Of a DNA stretch of 64,000 nucleotides, positions 47,157 through 55,529 are shown piece after piece; position 1 is the stretch's first letter, and every line of letters starts with the position of its first letter. The notes beneath the pieces are model-generated. The model had not been told where the DNA came from. It saw nothing but the letters and a program-made list of their open reading frames with translations, and did not search any database. A program made the translations under genes and the position numbers. The DNA is taken from NCBI RefSeq assembly GCF_002309535.1, contig NZ_CP023275.1, positions 310,001 through 374,000 on the forward strand. Reading direction: 5' to 3'. Source of the stretch: Sulfurospirillum diekertiae. GTDB taxonomy: Bacteria; Campylobacterota; Campylobacteria; Campylobacterales; Sulfurospirillaceae.

Positions 47157-49079
47157 ATGACAAATATCATAGATGTAACTTATGGTCAAACAGGTGAGAG
47201 CAAAAAAACAAATAATTTTGGCATGAGAGATATGCAAGCCAAAGCTTATGAAGCTCGAAACGAGCAGTACCTCCTCCTTAAAGCTCCCCCTGCATCTGGA
47301 AAATCAAGAGCTTTGATGTTCATCGCGTTAGACAAACTTTACTATCAAAATATTGCCAAAGTCATTGTAGCTGTACCCGAGCGATCTATCGGTGGTTCTT
47401 TTGAAAAGACTGATTTAAAATCAAATGGTTTTTTTGCTTCATGGGAACCAAACCCTCTGTATAATCTTTGTATTCCCGGCGGAGAAAAGAGTAAAGTAGA
47501 AGCATTTAAAAAGTTTATGAGCAGTGATGAAAAAATTCTGATTTGTACCCATGCAACACTTAGGTTTGCCTTTAAAGAGCTAGATGATGCAAAATTTGAT
47601 AATTGTTTACTAGCGATTGATGAGTTTCACCATGTCTCAGCTGATGGAGAAAACCAGTTAGGAGAACTTATTCGCTCTGTTATGCAAAATTCTAAAGCAC
47701 ATATTGTTGCTATGACAGGTTCGTATTTCAGAGGCGATAGCGTACCGGTTCTGATGCCCGAAGATGAAAGCCAATTTTCAAAAGTGACTTATAACTACTA
47801 TGAGCAATTAAACGGATATGAATATTTAAAATCATTGGGTATTGGGTATCACTTTTATCAAGGGCGTTATACAAGTGCTATACACGAAATTTTAGACACT
47901 AATAAAAAAACAATTTTACACATTCCAAATGTCAATTCTGGTGAATCTACAAAAGATAAACACCGAGAAGTAGATACTATTTTAGATACTATCGGGGCGG
48001 TGGAGCAGATTACCGAGGAAGGGATCATCATTGTTAAACGAAAAGGTGATGGCAAACTTCTTAAGGTAGCTGATTTAGTCAATGATGAACCAAAAGCAAG
48101 AGAGAAAGTCGTAACATACCTACGCAACATCAAAAATGTTGATGATATGGATTTGATTATAGCCCTTGGTATGGCAAAAGAGGGTTTTGATTGGCCTTAC
48201 TGCGAGCATGCTTTGACTGTTGGTTATAGAAGTTCCTTAACAGAGATCATTCAAATCATTGGAAGAGCAACAAGAGATAGCAACAATAAAACACATGCGC
48301 AGTTTACAAATCTTATAGCTCAACCTGATGCACAGGACTCTGAAGTAAAACTTAGTGTCAATAATATGCTCAAAGCCATTACAGCATCACTATTGATGGA
48401 ACAAGTCTTAGCACCAAATTTTAAATTTAAACCGCGATTTGATGGCGATGATGAACCTAATCAAAAAGGTGAACTCAAAATCAGAGGTTTCAAAAAACCA
48501 ACAAGCAAAAGAGTGGAAGATATTATCGAATCAGATTTGAATGATTTAAAAGCAGCTATCTTGCAAGATGAAGTGATGATAAAAGCCATTCCGGGAAACC
48601 TTGATGCAGAAGTGATCAATCGAGTTTTGATCCCTAAAATTATCAAGGTTAAATATCCTGATTTGAATGATAATGAAGTAGAAGAGCTAAGGCAGCATGT
48701 CGTTGTTGATAGTGTCGTTAAAAATGGGCATATCATAGAAAGCGGTGATAAAAAATTTATAAAAATGGCAGATAAATTTGTCAATATAGATGAACTTCAT
48801 ATTGATTTGATAGATCAAATCAATCCATTTCAACGGGCTTTTGAAATCCTATCAAAATCAGTGACGACGTATGTACTTAAATTGATTCAAGAGAGCATTG
48901 AAGCAACAAGAATAGAAATGACACCGGAAGAAGCTGTCATACTTTATAAAAAAATCCCTGTATTTAAAAGCGAGCATGGAAGAATGCCTGATTTAAACAG
49001 TAGAGACTTTACAGAAAAAAGAATGGCGGAAGCGCTCATTTACCTCAATAAGCTTCGACGTGAGAAAGTCAATGGTTGA
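47157..49079 (+). CDS. superfamily 2 helicase, restriction-type
   Basis: 640 residues. Walker A APPASGKS (43-50), motif II DEFH (155-158), TGS motif III (187-189), and motif VI QIIGRATRD (366-374). After the core there are about 250 residues without motifs, ending in FKSEHGRMPDLNSRDFTEKRMAEAL (about 604-628), a helicase-associated repeat. SD AGAGAGGG lies four bases before the ATG. It overlaps the GIY-YIG gene by eight bases, so the two products likely work together, as translocase and nuclease. Confidence 0.88.
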   Translation: MTNIIDVTYGQTGESKKTNNFGMRDMQAKAYEARNEQYLLLKAPPASGKSRALMFIALDKLYYQNIAKVIVAVPERSIGGSFEKTDLKSNGFFASWEPNPLYNLCIPGGEKSKVEAFKKFMSSDEKILICTHATLRFAFKELDDAKFDNCLLAIDEFHHVSADGENQLGELIRSVMQNSKAHIVAMTGSYFRGDSVPVLMPEDESQFSKVTYNYYEQLNGYEYLKSLGIGYHFYQGRYTSAIHEILDTNKKTILHIPNVNSGESTKDKHREVDTILDTIGAVEQITEEGIIIVKRKGDGKLLKVADLVNDEPKAREKVVTYLRNIKNVDDMDLIIALGMAKEGFDWPYCEHALTVGYRSSLTEIIQIIGRATRDSNNKTHAQFTNLIAQPDAQDSEVKLSVNNMLKAITASLLMEQVLAPNFKFKPRFDGDDEPNQKGELKIRGFKKPTSKRVEDIIESDLNDLKAAILQDEVMIKAIPGNLDAEVINRVLIPKIIKVKYPDLNDNEVEELRQHVVVDSVVKNGHIIESGDKKFIKMADKFVNIDELHIDLIDQINPFQRAFEILSKSVTTYVLKLIQESIEATRIEMTPEEAVILYKKIPVFKSEHGRMPDLNSRDFTEKRMAEALIYLNKLRREKVNG

Positions 49080-50223
49080 GTTTTCATTAGATGAGATTTT
49101 AGCTGATGACCCACTAGGGCTTTTGAATGAGCCGAAAGCCATAACAAAAGCTTTAAATGAAGATGATAGGCTTATTTCGAGTTTTGAAGAGATTAGCACT
49201 TTTGTTGAACAAAATGGATATGAGCCTCAAAAATCGGCTAATATGCAGGAGCGTACTTTGTATTCGAGATTGCAAGGCATACGTGAAAACCCTGAAAAGA
49301 TAAAGGCTCTTAAACCGTATGATCGATTGAATATCCTGCAAGAGATTGAGATTAATTCCATTGATGATATTTTAAATAACGATGCGTTTGGATTGCTTGG
49401 CGATGAAAATGAGAATGACATATTTACATTGAAGCATATCCCAAAAGAACGTGAGCAGACAGATTTCGTTGCACAAAGAAAACCATGTAAAAAATTTGAT
49501 AAATATGAGCCTCTTTTTAAAGAAGTACATCAAGATCTAAAAAAGGGCACAAGGAAATTATCTAAATTTAATGAAAAATTTTTTGAAGAAGGTAGTTTTT
49601 TTATTTTAAAAAGGGTATTGGCTTATTTAGAAAAAATTGATAATCCCAAAAAAGATAAATTTAATAAGCTAGATTCCAGAACAAGAATTATCTTTGAAAA
49701 TGGAACTGAGTCAAATATGCTTTTGCGATCCTTTGGAAAGGGTTTGTATGAGGATGGATATTTCGTAAGTTTACAAGATGATAGAGTGCTAGATAAATTA
49801 TCTCAAATTTCAGAAGAAGATAATAAAACGGGTTATATTTATATTTTGGAATCTTTAAGTTCAGATACCAAAATTGCATCTATCAAAAACTTATACAAAG
49901 TGGGTTATTCAACAACTGAAGTTACAGAAAGAATTAAAAATGCCGTTAATGAGCCGACATATTTGATGGCTCCTGTTAAAGTTGTCAGTGTTTATGAAAC
50001 CTATAACATGAACACGCAAAAATTTGAACAACTTATTCATAAATTTTTTGGCAAAGTATGCCTAAATATTGATATTTTTGGAGATGCTAGTAAACGATAT
50101 ACTCCAAGAGAGTGGTTTGTGGTGTCGCTCGATATTATTGAAAAAGCGATAGAACTTATTATTAGTGGTGAAATCATACACTACAGGTATGATGAAAAAT
50201 CAGACAAACTAATTATGATTTAA
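49072..50223 (+). CDS. GIY-YIG nuclease (T5orf172/MUG113-like)
   Basis: 383 residues from ATG 49072 (a GTG at 49060 is possible). The nuclease domain is C-terminal: GYIYILES (about 254-261), YKVGYS (about 275-280), Arg in VTERIKN, and catalytic Glu in KFEQLIHKFF. Residues about 40-85 (FVEQNGYEPQKSANMQERTLYSRLQGIREN) resemble the helicase-associated tail of its partner. Together with the methyltransferase these genes could form a modification-restriction set whose cutting subunit is separate. Confidence 0.85.
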   Translation: MVEFSLDEILADDPLGLLNEPKAITKALNEDDRLISSFEEISTFVEQNGYEPQKSANMQERTLYSRLQGIRENPEKIKALKPYDRLNILQEIEINSIDDILNNDAFGLLGDENENDIFTLKHIPKEREQTDFVAQRKPCKKFDKYEPLFKEVHQDLKKGTRKLSKFNEKFFEEGSFFILKRVLAYLEKIDNPKKDKFNKLDSRTRIIFENGTESNMLLRSFGKGLYEDGYFVSLQDDRVLDKLSQISEEDNKTGYIYILESLSSDTKIASIKNLYKVGYSTTEVTERIKNAVNEPTYLMAPVKVVSVYETYNMNTQKFEQLIHKFFGKVCLNIDIFGDASKRYTPREWFVVSLDIIEKAIELIISGEIIHYRYDEKSDKLIMI

Positions 50224-50264
50224 AGACCATAATGTTTTAAAAAATTTAATATACTCAACAAATA

Positions 50265-50513
50265 TTATTTTGTAGCTTTCTTCATTTGAGGAATCAAATC
50301 CCTTACTTCAATACCAAACTCGTAAGCAATTTTGTAGAGGTGTTCAAGGTTATAACTGACATCATGCTTACGGGTTTCTATTTTAGCCACATAGTTGGGT
50401 GATTTATGACCAAGGATCTGTGCTAATGCTAATTGGCTGATACCTCTTTTGGTTCTTTCAGCCTTTACATTTTCAACAATTTGATCCATAAAACGCTCAA
50501 TCATTTTTTCCAC
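50265..50513 (-). CDS. XRE-family helix-turn-helix regulator
   Basis: 82 residues. The HTH spans about 18-72 (KRGISQLALAQILGHKSPNYVAKIETRKHDVSYNLEHLYKIA). Convergent with the nuclease gene, divergent from the exported-protein genes. A perfect 18-base palindrome and a degenerate copy lie upstream of its ATG, so it is likely an autorepressor that also controls the divergent gene. Confidence 0.88.
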   Translation of the reverse strand: MEKMIERFMDQIVENVKAERTKRGISQLALAQILGHKSPNYVAKIETRKHDVSYNLEHLYKIAYEFGIEVRDLIPQMKKATK

Positions 50514-50530
50514 AATACATTGCCTTTAAT

Positions 50531-50596
50531 AAACACCTATAAGTTGATGAAATAGTAGTGATTAACGGGATTTACAACAAACACTTATAAGTGTTT
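50531..50596. promoter_or_regulatory. XRE operators
   Basis: AAACACTTATAAGTGTTT (50579-50596) is a perfect 18-base palindrome. AAACACCTATAAGTTGAT (50531-50548) is a degenerate copy. They lie 48 bases apart between the XRE gene and the divergent exported-protein gene. Confidence 0.7.
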
Positions 50597-50649
50597 AATA
50601 AGCTCTTTTACGGTATCCTTTATCCATAAATTAGTCATAAGGAACATCA

Positions 50650-50904
50650 ATGAAAAAGGTTCTTTTAGCGTTGATCATGGTCGTTGGTTGTGTCTTAGCA
50701 AGCGAAGGGCAAAAATCAGTCACAACCTGTCGTTTTGAGGCAAGACAGATAGGTGCATTTGCAGATAGTCCAATGACTTGTTCGGGAGACTTTAAAAAAT
50801 CATCAACCACACAAGAGCTTTACGGGGATGGATGGCGATTGATAAACTCCTATACCCAGAATAGTAATGTGTACCTTGTGTTTGAAAAAAACAAAAATCT
50901 GTAA
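50650..50904 (+). CDS. small exported protein, unknown
   Basis: 84 residues with a signal peptide (MKKVLLALIMVVGCVLASEG). Mature part has two Cys (TTCRFEA and MTCSGDF) that could form a disulfide. No family recognised. SD AAGGAA before the ATG. First of three envelope genes (50650-52163) that are probably under the divergent XRE regulator. Confidence 0.7.
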   Translation: MKKVLLALIMVVGCVLASEGQKSVTTCRFEARQIGAFADSPMTCSGDFKKSSTTQELYGDGWRLINSYTQNSNVYLVFEKNKNL

Positions 50905-50916
50905 AGGAGAATAAAG

Positions 50917-51228
50917 ATGCTTTCTATGATTCGTGATTACCTCATTATGGTCTTGGCTAAAATTATTGTTGGGGCTTTCTTTGGTGGTTTAGTTTTGTTT
51001 GGATTTTTCATACTCTATTGGATCTTTCGTGATTATGCAACAGCCGTTACTACCATGAAAGCTACATTGACATGTGATGCTGCAAAATTTTTCTCATTAT
51101 TGCTTCTTGTTGGATGCTTCTTTCATACAGCAGAGTATAAAAGCACTCCTAAAAAATCAGAATTTAATACGTGTAAATACCTTGATAAAGTCTTTTTTGA
51201 GCACGACACAGGTATAAGGCAATGGTAA
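50917..51228 (+). CDS. small membrane protein, unknown
   Basis: 103 residues with two hydrophobic helices (about 15-38 and 57-71) and a soluble tail. Not recognised. SD AAGGAGA lies five bases before the ATG. Its stop overlaps the next ATG (TAATG). Confidence 0.65.
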   Translation: MLSMIRDYLIMVLAKIIVGAFFGGLVLFGFFILYWIFRDYATAVTTMKATLTCDAAKFFSLLLLVGCFFHTAEYKSTPKKSEFNTCKYLDKVFFEHDTGIRQW

Positions 51229-52163
51229 TGAAACGAACACATATTCTTTTATCAAGCATCATGACGGTAGTTTTCCTTTCTGGTTGTGCCACAACACCCT
51301 CACAACCTAATCCTTCCTCTTTGCAGCAAGCAACTTCTTTAAAAGAGTACATTGCCCTCAAACGAGGTGGTGAGACAATAAACTACAATGTTATTGCCGA
51401 AAGAGAGCATCAATCAATTATTGAGTATCGAACCTACGATGAAGCAATGAATGTGGCTGATGCTCGTGACATCATGGAAGTCCTTGATGATGCTAAAGGC
51501 TATTGTGAGAGCATCAAAGGAAAAAGTGTTTATGGTGATAAAGCAATTCAAGCTTTAAATGCACGTCCAACCCTGCTCAGTCTTGATTATGTGAGTTATA
51601 AAAGTGCCATAAGAGAACAAGGATTAGGAAAATACGAAGGATTTTACCAATGCCTCTCACCCAATGATGGTTTTTCCATCGTTTCCATGAAAGATAACGT
51701 TGAGTTGCAACAACGTGCCATTCTTGGCAATAAACGAGATCTAAAAGAGACCTATTCACGCTTTTATCTGATTCAACACGATAAAGCGCAAAGCCTTGGC
51801 TTAAAAACATGGCTAAAAGGCTCAAAATACGCTCAAATTTCAACGAAGTATACTTCGTTCGAGGATTTACTCGACTTGGAGAAAAATAGCTCTGTTTTTC
51901 CTTGGAGATACGAACGTATTACTGGAGCTCAGAAGTACTGCATCTATCATGGCGGTGAACTCTTTGTTTCGAATGCCTTAACACAATTTAAACCTATTAC
52001 GATGGATGAATATCTTTTTATGCGTTTAGAGACTATGAATCCAACAACGATCAATGTTTTTATGAATCAAGAGACCTTTACATGTAAAAACAAAACTACT
52101 CCAGCACAGAGCTTTATATTGATTCATACCGATAAACAACTGGAATACAAAAAAGGGGAATAA
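51228..52163 (+). CDS. lipoprotein of unknown function
   Basis: 311 residues from the ATG at 51228. A lipoprotein signal peptide ends at VVFLSGC (lipobox LSGC). The mature part has six further Cys and no known domain. It is followed at once by a hairpin, so it ends the envelope operon. Surface proteins on islands often serve entry exclusion or phage-receptor masking; no evidence here chooses between these. Confidence 0.7.
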   Translation: MKRTHILLSSIMTVVFLSGCATTPSQPNPSSLQQATSLKEYIALKRGGETINYNVIAEREHQSIIEYRTYDEAMNVADARDIMEVLDDAKGYCESIKGKSVYGDKAIQALNARPTLLSLDYVSYKSAIREQGLGKYEGFYQCLSPNDGFSIVSMKDNVELQQRAILGNKRDLKETYSRFYLIQHDKAQSLGLKTWLKGSKYAQISTKYTSFEDLLDLEKNSSVFPWRYERITGAQKYCIYHGGELFVSNALTQFKPITMDEYLFMRLETMNPTTINVFMNQETFTCKNKTTPAQSFILIHTDKQLEYKKGE

Positions 52164-52176
52164 GACATTTCCCCTT
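52153..52176 (+). terminator. terminator of the island envelope operon
   Basis: AAGGGGAA (52153-52160) pairs with TTCCCCTT (52169-52176) around TAAGACAT. The stop codon of the lipoprotein lies in the loop. GGTGTTTTAG follows. Confidence 0.65.
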
Positions 52177-52241
52177 GGTGTTTTAGAACAATTTGTTCTA
52201 TAATTTCTAAAGCATAAAACAAAAACATGTAAGGATTAACG

Positions 52242-52376
52242 ATGACATGGTTTAATATCATCTTTGGCGCATTATCTTTTATTGTAACTACTCTAGCGAT
52301 TGCTAAACTTCGTTATGAGTCTGGCTATTCCAAATACAGCCCATATTATAAAGGCAATCAACATACTACGAAATAA
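52242..52376 (+). CDS. 44-residue single-TM protein
   Basis: ATG six bases after AAGGA, 44 codons then TAA. A hydrophobic stretch FNIIFGALSFIVTTLAIA is followed by a polar, Tyr-rich tail (LRYESGYSKYSPYYKGNQ). A good SD and signal-anchor shape support translation. Small membrane proteins near phage-defence or replication modules are often toxins or anchors; the role here is unknown. Confidence 0.5.
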   Translation: MTWFNIIFGALSFIVTTLAIAKLRYESGYSKYSPYYKGNQHTTK

Positions 52377-52511
52377 CTCAAAAGAAGAAGTATGGTAAAT
52401 CTCTTCTAAAGCTTCTTTTGAAAAAATTCCTCCTAAAATAAAAATATTTCAACGATTTGCTAGTCATCTTTAGTTTGTACCTTTGTTATCACTCCAAAGT
52501 GTTTGGCACAT

Positions 52512-52879
52512 CACTATTCACTATCGTTCATATATAAGCTATTTTTGTAACAAAAAATAGAATTTTTCAGATTATTTTTTCTACCTCTATAAGAGGTATA
52601 GGCTATTTTCGTAACAAAACTTTTTTTATCATAACACGCTATATATATGCCATTTTTGTAACAAAATATTCATAGAAGATTTCAAGAATTGCAGTTAATT
52701 TTTTCAGAGGGGATTTTAAAGCCTTTATACAGCACTATTCACTGTCGTTCATAATATAGGGGTTTTATTCCCAAAAATGATTTTAGATGCTACCTCTTTA
52801 GAGGATATGTGCATTTTATTCCCAAATAGTAAAACATCCCTACGTAACTATATATAATATAGGCATTTTATTCCCAAAA
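52512..52879 (+). repeat. two-set, six-unit repeat array, candidate replication origin or recombinase site array
   Basis: Six cores share the frame ATTTT-N5-CAAAA preceded by a TATA-like stretch. Set A (52539-52555, 52603-52619, 52650-52666) has TGTAA or CGTAA in the centre. Set B (52761-52776, 52811-52826, 52863-52879) always has ATTCC. The sequences before the cores also match in order between sets. Unit 1: CACTATTCACTATCGTTCAT / CACTATTCACTGTCGTTCAT. Unit 2: CTACCTCTATAAGAGG / CTACCTCTTTAGAGG, each a small hairpin. Unit 3: AT-rich CTATATATA. So set B looks like a duplication of set A in which all three centres changed together. No gene is seen from 52377 to 53058. Confidence 0.85.
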
Positions 52880-53058
52880 ATAAAATTCTTTAACAAATAA
52901 AATATTTTACACCTATAATCATTTACTCAATACTAAAAATTTTTACTATATATTGTTCGTTTATTTAGTCTATATATTTACGTTAAATAGTATATATAAA
53001 AGGTAAATATTTGAGATATTTTTTAGTATAATTACAAAAAGAGGTAAAAGGTTGAAAA

Positions 53059-53691
53059 ATGGCTCAAACGATAGGGTATATTCGTGTTAGTACCAACAAT
53101 CAAGACTTCCAAAATCAACACCATGCTATTCTTTCCTATGTAAATCAAAAGGGTTTAGGAAAAGTTTCGTTTGTGGAAGTTAAAATCAGCAGCAAAAAGA
53201 GTGAAGAAGATCGAAAGATCGATGAGCTTTTAATAACCCTTCAACCCCATGATCATTTGATCGTCTCAGAATTAAGCCGTATCGGACGAAGCGTGGTGAA
53301 TGTAGTCACTATTGTGAATCAACTTATTTCCAAGAAAGTCAATATTCATATCCTAAAAGAGCATCTTTTGATTGAGCCAGATATGCAAAATCCTTTCACT
53401 GACTTTCAAATCAATATCTTCTCCTCTTTTGCCCAATTAGAGAGAGATCTAATTAGCCAACGTACCAAAGAGGCACTGCAAGCTCGAAAAGCTAAAGGGA
53501 TTAAGCTAGGTAAGCCAAAAGGCACGATTCAAGAGAGTATCTACGATAAAGATCAAGCTAAGATCAAAGAGCTTTATGACTTAGGTGTCAGCCTCACAAA
53601 TATTTCAAAAAAACATTTGGGATATGGCACTATCAAGAGCTTGAGCGAATATGTTAAAAATAAGCTAAATAAAAAGGAGAACCATGCGTAA
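53059..53691 (+). CDS. serine recombinase (resolvase/invertase)
   Basis: 210 residues. Catalytic Ser11 in GYIRVSTNNQ; Arg residues in SELSRIGRSV and in FSSFAQLERDLISQRTKEALQARK. A C-terminal helix-turn-helix at about 165-200 (IKELYDLGVSLTNISKKHLGYGTIKSL). TATAAT at 53027-53032 and AAAAGG before the ATG give it its own promoter. It follows the repeat array directly. It may resolve multimers of an excised circle or act at the array. Confidence 0.92.
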   Translation: MAQTIGYIRVSTNNQDFQNQHHAILSYVNQKGLGKVSFVEVKISSKKSEEDRKIDELLITLQPHDHLIVSELSRIGRSVVNVVTIVNQLISKKVNIHILKEHLLIEPDMQNPFTDFQINIFSSFAQLERDLISQRTKEALQARKAKGIKLGKPKGTIQESIYDKDQAKIKELYDLGVSLTNISKKHLGYGTIKSLSEYVKNKLNKKENHA

Positions 53692-53914
53692 TGATAAAGT
53701 CTTAACGGTTATGTCCGATGAATTTAGAGCCTCTTATGATTTTTATGAAGAATATGATGATATGGTTATTCACAAAATATCCAGACAAATTTTCAAACTC
53801 AATTTTGTTCACGGTATGGCACAACTTGTTCCCGTATCCAATGATGCTGCTATCACCAAAATAGAGTCTAGTATGCAATCGTTTGTTGACATGCTCAAGA
53901 AGCAAGGATTTTAG
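53684..53914 (+). CDS. small acidic protein, unknown
   Basis: 76 residues, overlapping the recombinase by eight bases with SD AAAAAGGAGA. Contains FYEEYDDMVIHKISRQIFKLNF; no motif recognised. Its coupling to the recombinase suggests a partner or control role. Confidence 0.6.
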   Translation: MRNDKVLTVMSDEFRASYDFYEEYDDMVIHKISRQIFKLNFVHGMAQLVPVSNDAAITKIESSMQSFVDMLKKQGF

Positions 53915-53949
53915 AGCAGAAGAAAAAATCGTTAAAATATGATCATATA

Positions 53950-54654
53950 CTATGACTGAAAAACTCCTCGATGAGCTTTAATAACCATCGGACTCATAGT
54001 CCTTTCAAGCAAAATTAGGACAGTATCTGTTTGTTCAATTAATAGTTGACATTCACTTTCTGTAAAATCACTATCAATAAGTTCTGTAATATCTTGTTTA
54101 ATTTTTTCTGTAAATGCTGGTTGATTTTTCCAAGAAAATGTTTTGAAATTCTGGATAGTCTCAATAATAAATTGTTTTGCATTTTGGATAGTAGTGTTAG
54201 GTTGATTTTTGGCAACTGATATTATTTGAAAAACATAATATAAAAAAAGAAATGGTCGCTGCCTTACATGACTACCTAAGGAAAAAGCATCTAATAGTTT
54301 GACAAAAGTACCTTCTTTAATAATACCTTTTACTCTTTTGAGAAGGGCTTCTATTAGAATTTCACGTAATTTTTGTGCTAATTCATCTTGAGAAAACAAT
54401 GAAGATAAATCATTTAAAAGATAACCAGTTTCAATGGAAACCTGAGGAGTGGCAGATAATAAGTGAGGTTCTTGACCAAAAAAAAGAAAAGTTGGATTTG
54501 CGTTAAGCGTTTCACAATACTTTTTAATTACTGATGAAGATGGGGAAATGGACTGAGATTCGTATTTTGCCAATGTCGCTTGTTGAATTTCTAATTTTTC
54601 AAAAGCTTCTTTTTGTGAAATTCCAAGTTTATCTCTAAATTCTTTAAAAAACAT
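53950..54654 (-). CDS. phage-type repressor-like HTH protein
   Basis: 234 residues. N-terminal HTH at about 3-56 (FRDKLGISQKEAFEKLEIQQATLAKYESQSISP). The C-terminal part is helical and lacks the Ser-Lys protease of LexA/CI repressors, so induction by SOS self-cleavage is not expected. It is divergent from the replication initiator with two dyads between them, giving a lysogeny-type switch. Confidence 0.8.
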   Translation of the reverse strand: MFFKEFRDKLGISQKEAFEKLEIQQATLAKYESQSISPSSSVIKKYCETLNANPTFLFFGQEPHLLSATPQVSIETGYLLNDLSSLFSQDELAQKLREILIEALLKRVKGIIKEGTFVKLLDAFSLGSHVRQRPFLFLYYVFQIISVAKNQPNTTIQNAKQFIIETIQNFKTFSWKNQPAFTEKIKQDITELIDSDFTESECQLLIEQTDTVLILLERTMSPMVIKAHRGVFQS

Positions 54655-54672
54655 ATAGTAATTCCTTTAAAC

Positions 54673-54760
54673 TATGTTTTATACAACATAATAAGTTAAT
54701 TGTAACATATTTTAAGCAATATATAAAATTTAAGTTGTATAATATGTCATATATAACATA
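54673..54760. promoter_or_regulatory. operator pair between repressor and replication genes
   Basis: TATGTT-TTATAC-AACATA (54673-54690) and TATGTC-ATATAT-AACATA (54743-54760): same 18-base layout, one base different in the arms. TATAAT at 54738-54743 overlaps the second, so binding there would block transcription of the initiator. The first lies close to the repressor start, fitting autoregulation. Confidence 0.65.
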
Positions 54761-54788
54761 ATATGTATGATTATGGAGTGCAGCCACG

Positions 54789-55529
54789 GTGATGATGAAA
54801 AAATACTTTTGGTTAAAATTAAAAAATGATTTTTTTGATCGAGAAGAAATCAAGCTTATTGAAGCCATGCCAAATGGAAAAGATTACATAATTTTTTATA
54901 TGAAACTTCTTTTAAAAAGTATAGAAAATAATGGAGAACTCTTTTTTAGAAATACTATACCATATAGTGCAGAGATGCTTGCAAATGTGACAAATACAAA
55001 TATCGATACTGTCAAAGTATCTGTTGACATATTTTTGAAATTTGAATTGATGGAAAAATGGGATGATGGCACACTATTCATGGTGGAAACTCAAAATATG
55101 ATAGGCAGTGAATCAAAGTGGGCTAGTTATAAGAGGATAGAGCGACAGAAAAAAACAGAAATTGGACATTGTCAAAAAATGTCAAAAAAAATTCCAATAG
55201 AGCTAGATATAGAATTAGAGAAAAATATAGAATCCTCTCCCCACTTCTTACCTGCAAATGAAATAGAGAGGATAGATTTTAAATCTTTCAAAAAAAAGTT
55301 ACTCAATTCTTTTCCTAGTTATGAATTTAAATTAAAACAATTAGATGGTGAAAATTTTCTTTGTACTCATCAGGGCTTTTGTTTAAAAAATGGTTATATC
55401 TATAATCTTCAAACAAAGAGGCTTTGTGATTCAACTGAGAGTTTTAAAATTTGGGAATATTTATATAGCGTTAGAAGTGCTGTTTTTGAACAAGCATTTA
55501 TTCAAAATAATCAAAAGAGTATTTCATGA
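54789..55529 (+). CDS. phage replisome organiser-like replication initiator
   Basis: 246 residues. The N-terminal winged-helix domain (KYFWLKLKNDFFDREEIKLIEAMPNGKDYIIFYMKLLLKSIENNGEL) is typical of phage replisome-organiser proteins that bind the origin. A basic linker (RIERQKKTEIGHCQKMSKK) and a variable C-terminus follow. The start is GTG 54789 or ATG 54792/54795; GGAG is ten bases before the GTG. It suggests the island replicates after excision. Confidence 0.75.
   Translation: MMMKKYFWLKLKNDFFDREEIKLIEAMPNGKDYIIFYMKLLLKSIENNGELFFRNTIPYSAEMLANVTNTNIDTVKVSVDIFLKFELMEKWDDGTLFMVETQNMIGSESKWASYKRIERQKKTEIGHCQKMSKKIPIELDIELEKNIESSPHFLPANEIERIDFKSFKKKLLNSFPSYEFKLKQLDGENFLCTHQGFCLKNGYIYNLQTKRLCDSTESFKIWEYLYSVRSAVFEQAFIQNNQKSIS

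Noticed and set aside
52512-52879. CRISPR array
   Set aside because: Repeat cores are only about 16 bases, spacing is irregular, the spacers are themselves repeated between sets, and no cas gene is present.
52964-53000. Resolvase res subsite upstream of the serine recombinase
   Set aside because: The dyad is loose and the DNA is almost pure A/T, so I could not separate it from background.
53950-54654. LexA/CI-type self-cleaving repressor
   Set aside because: No Ala-Gly or Cys-Gly cleavage site with the Ser-Lys protease pattern is visible in the C-terminal part.
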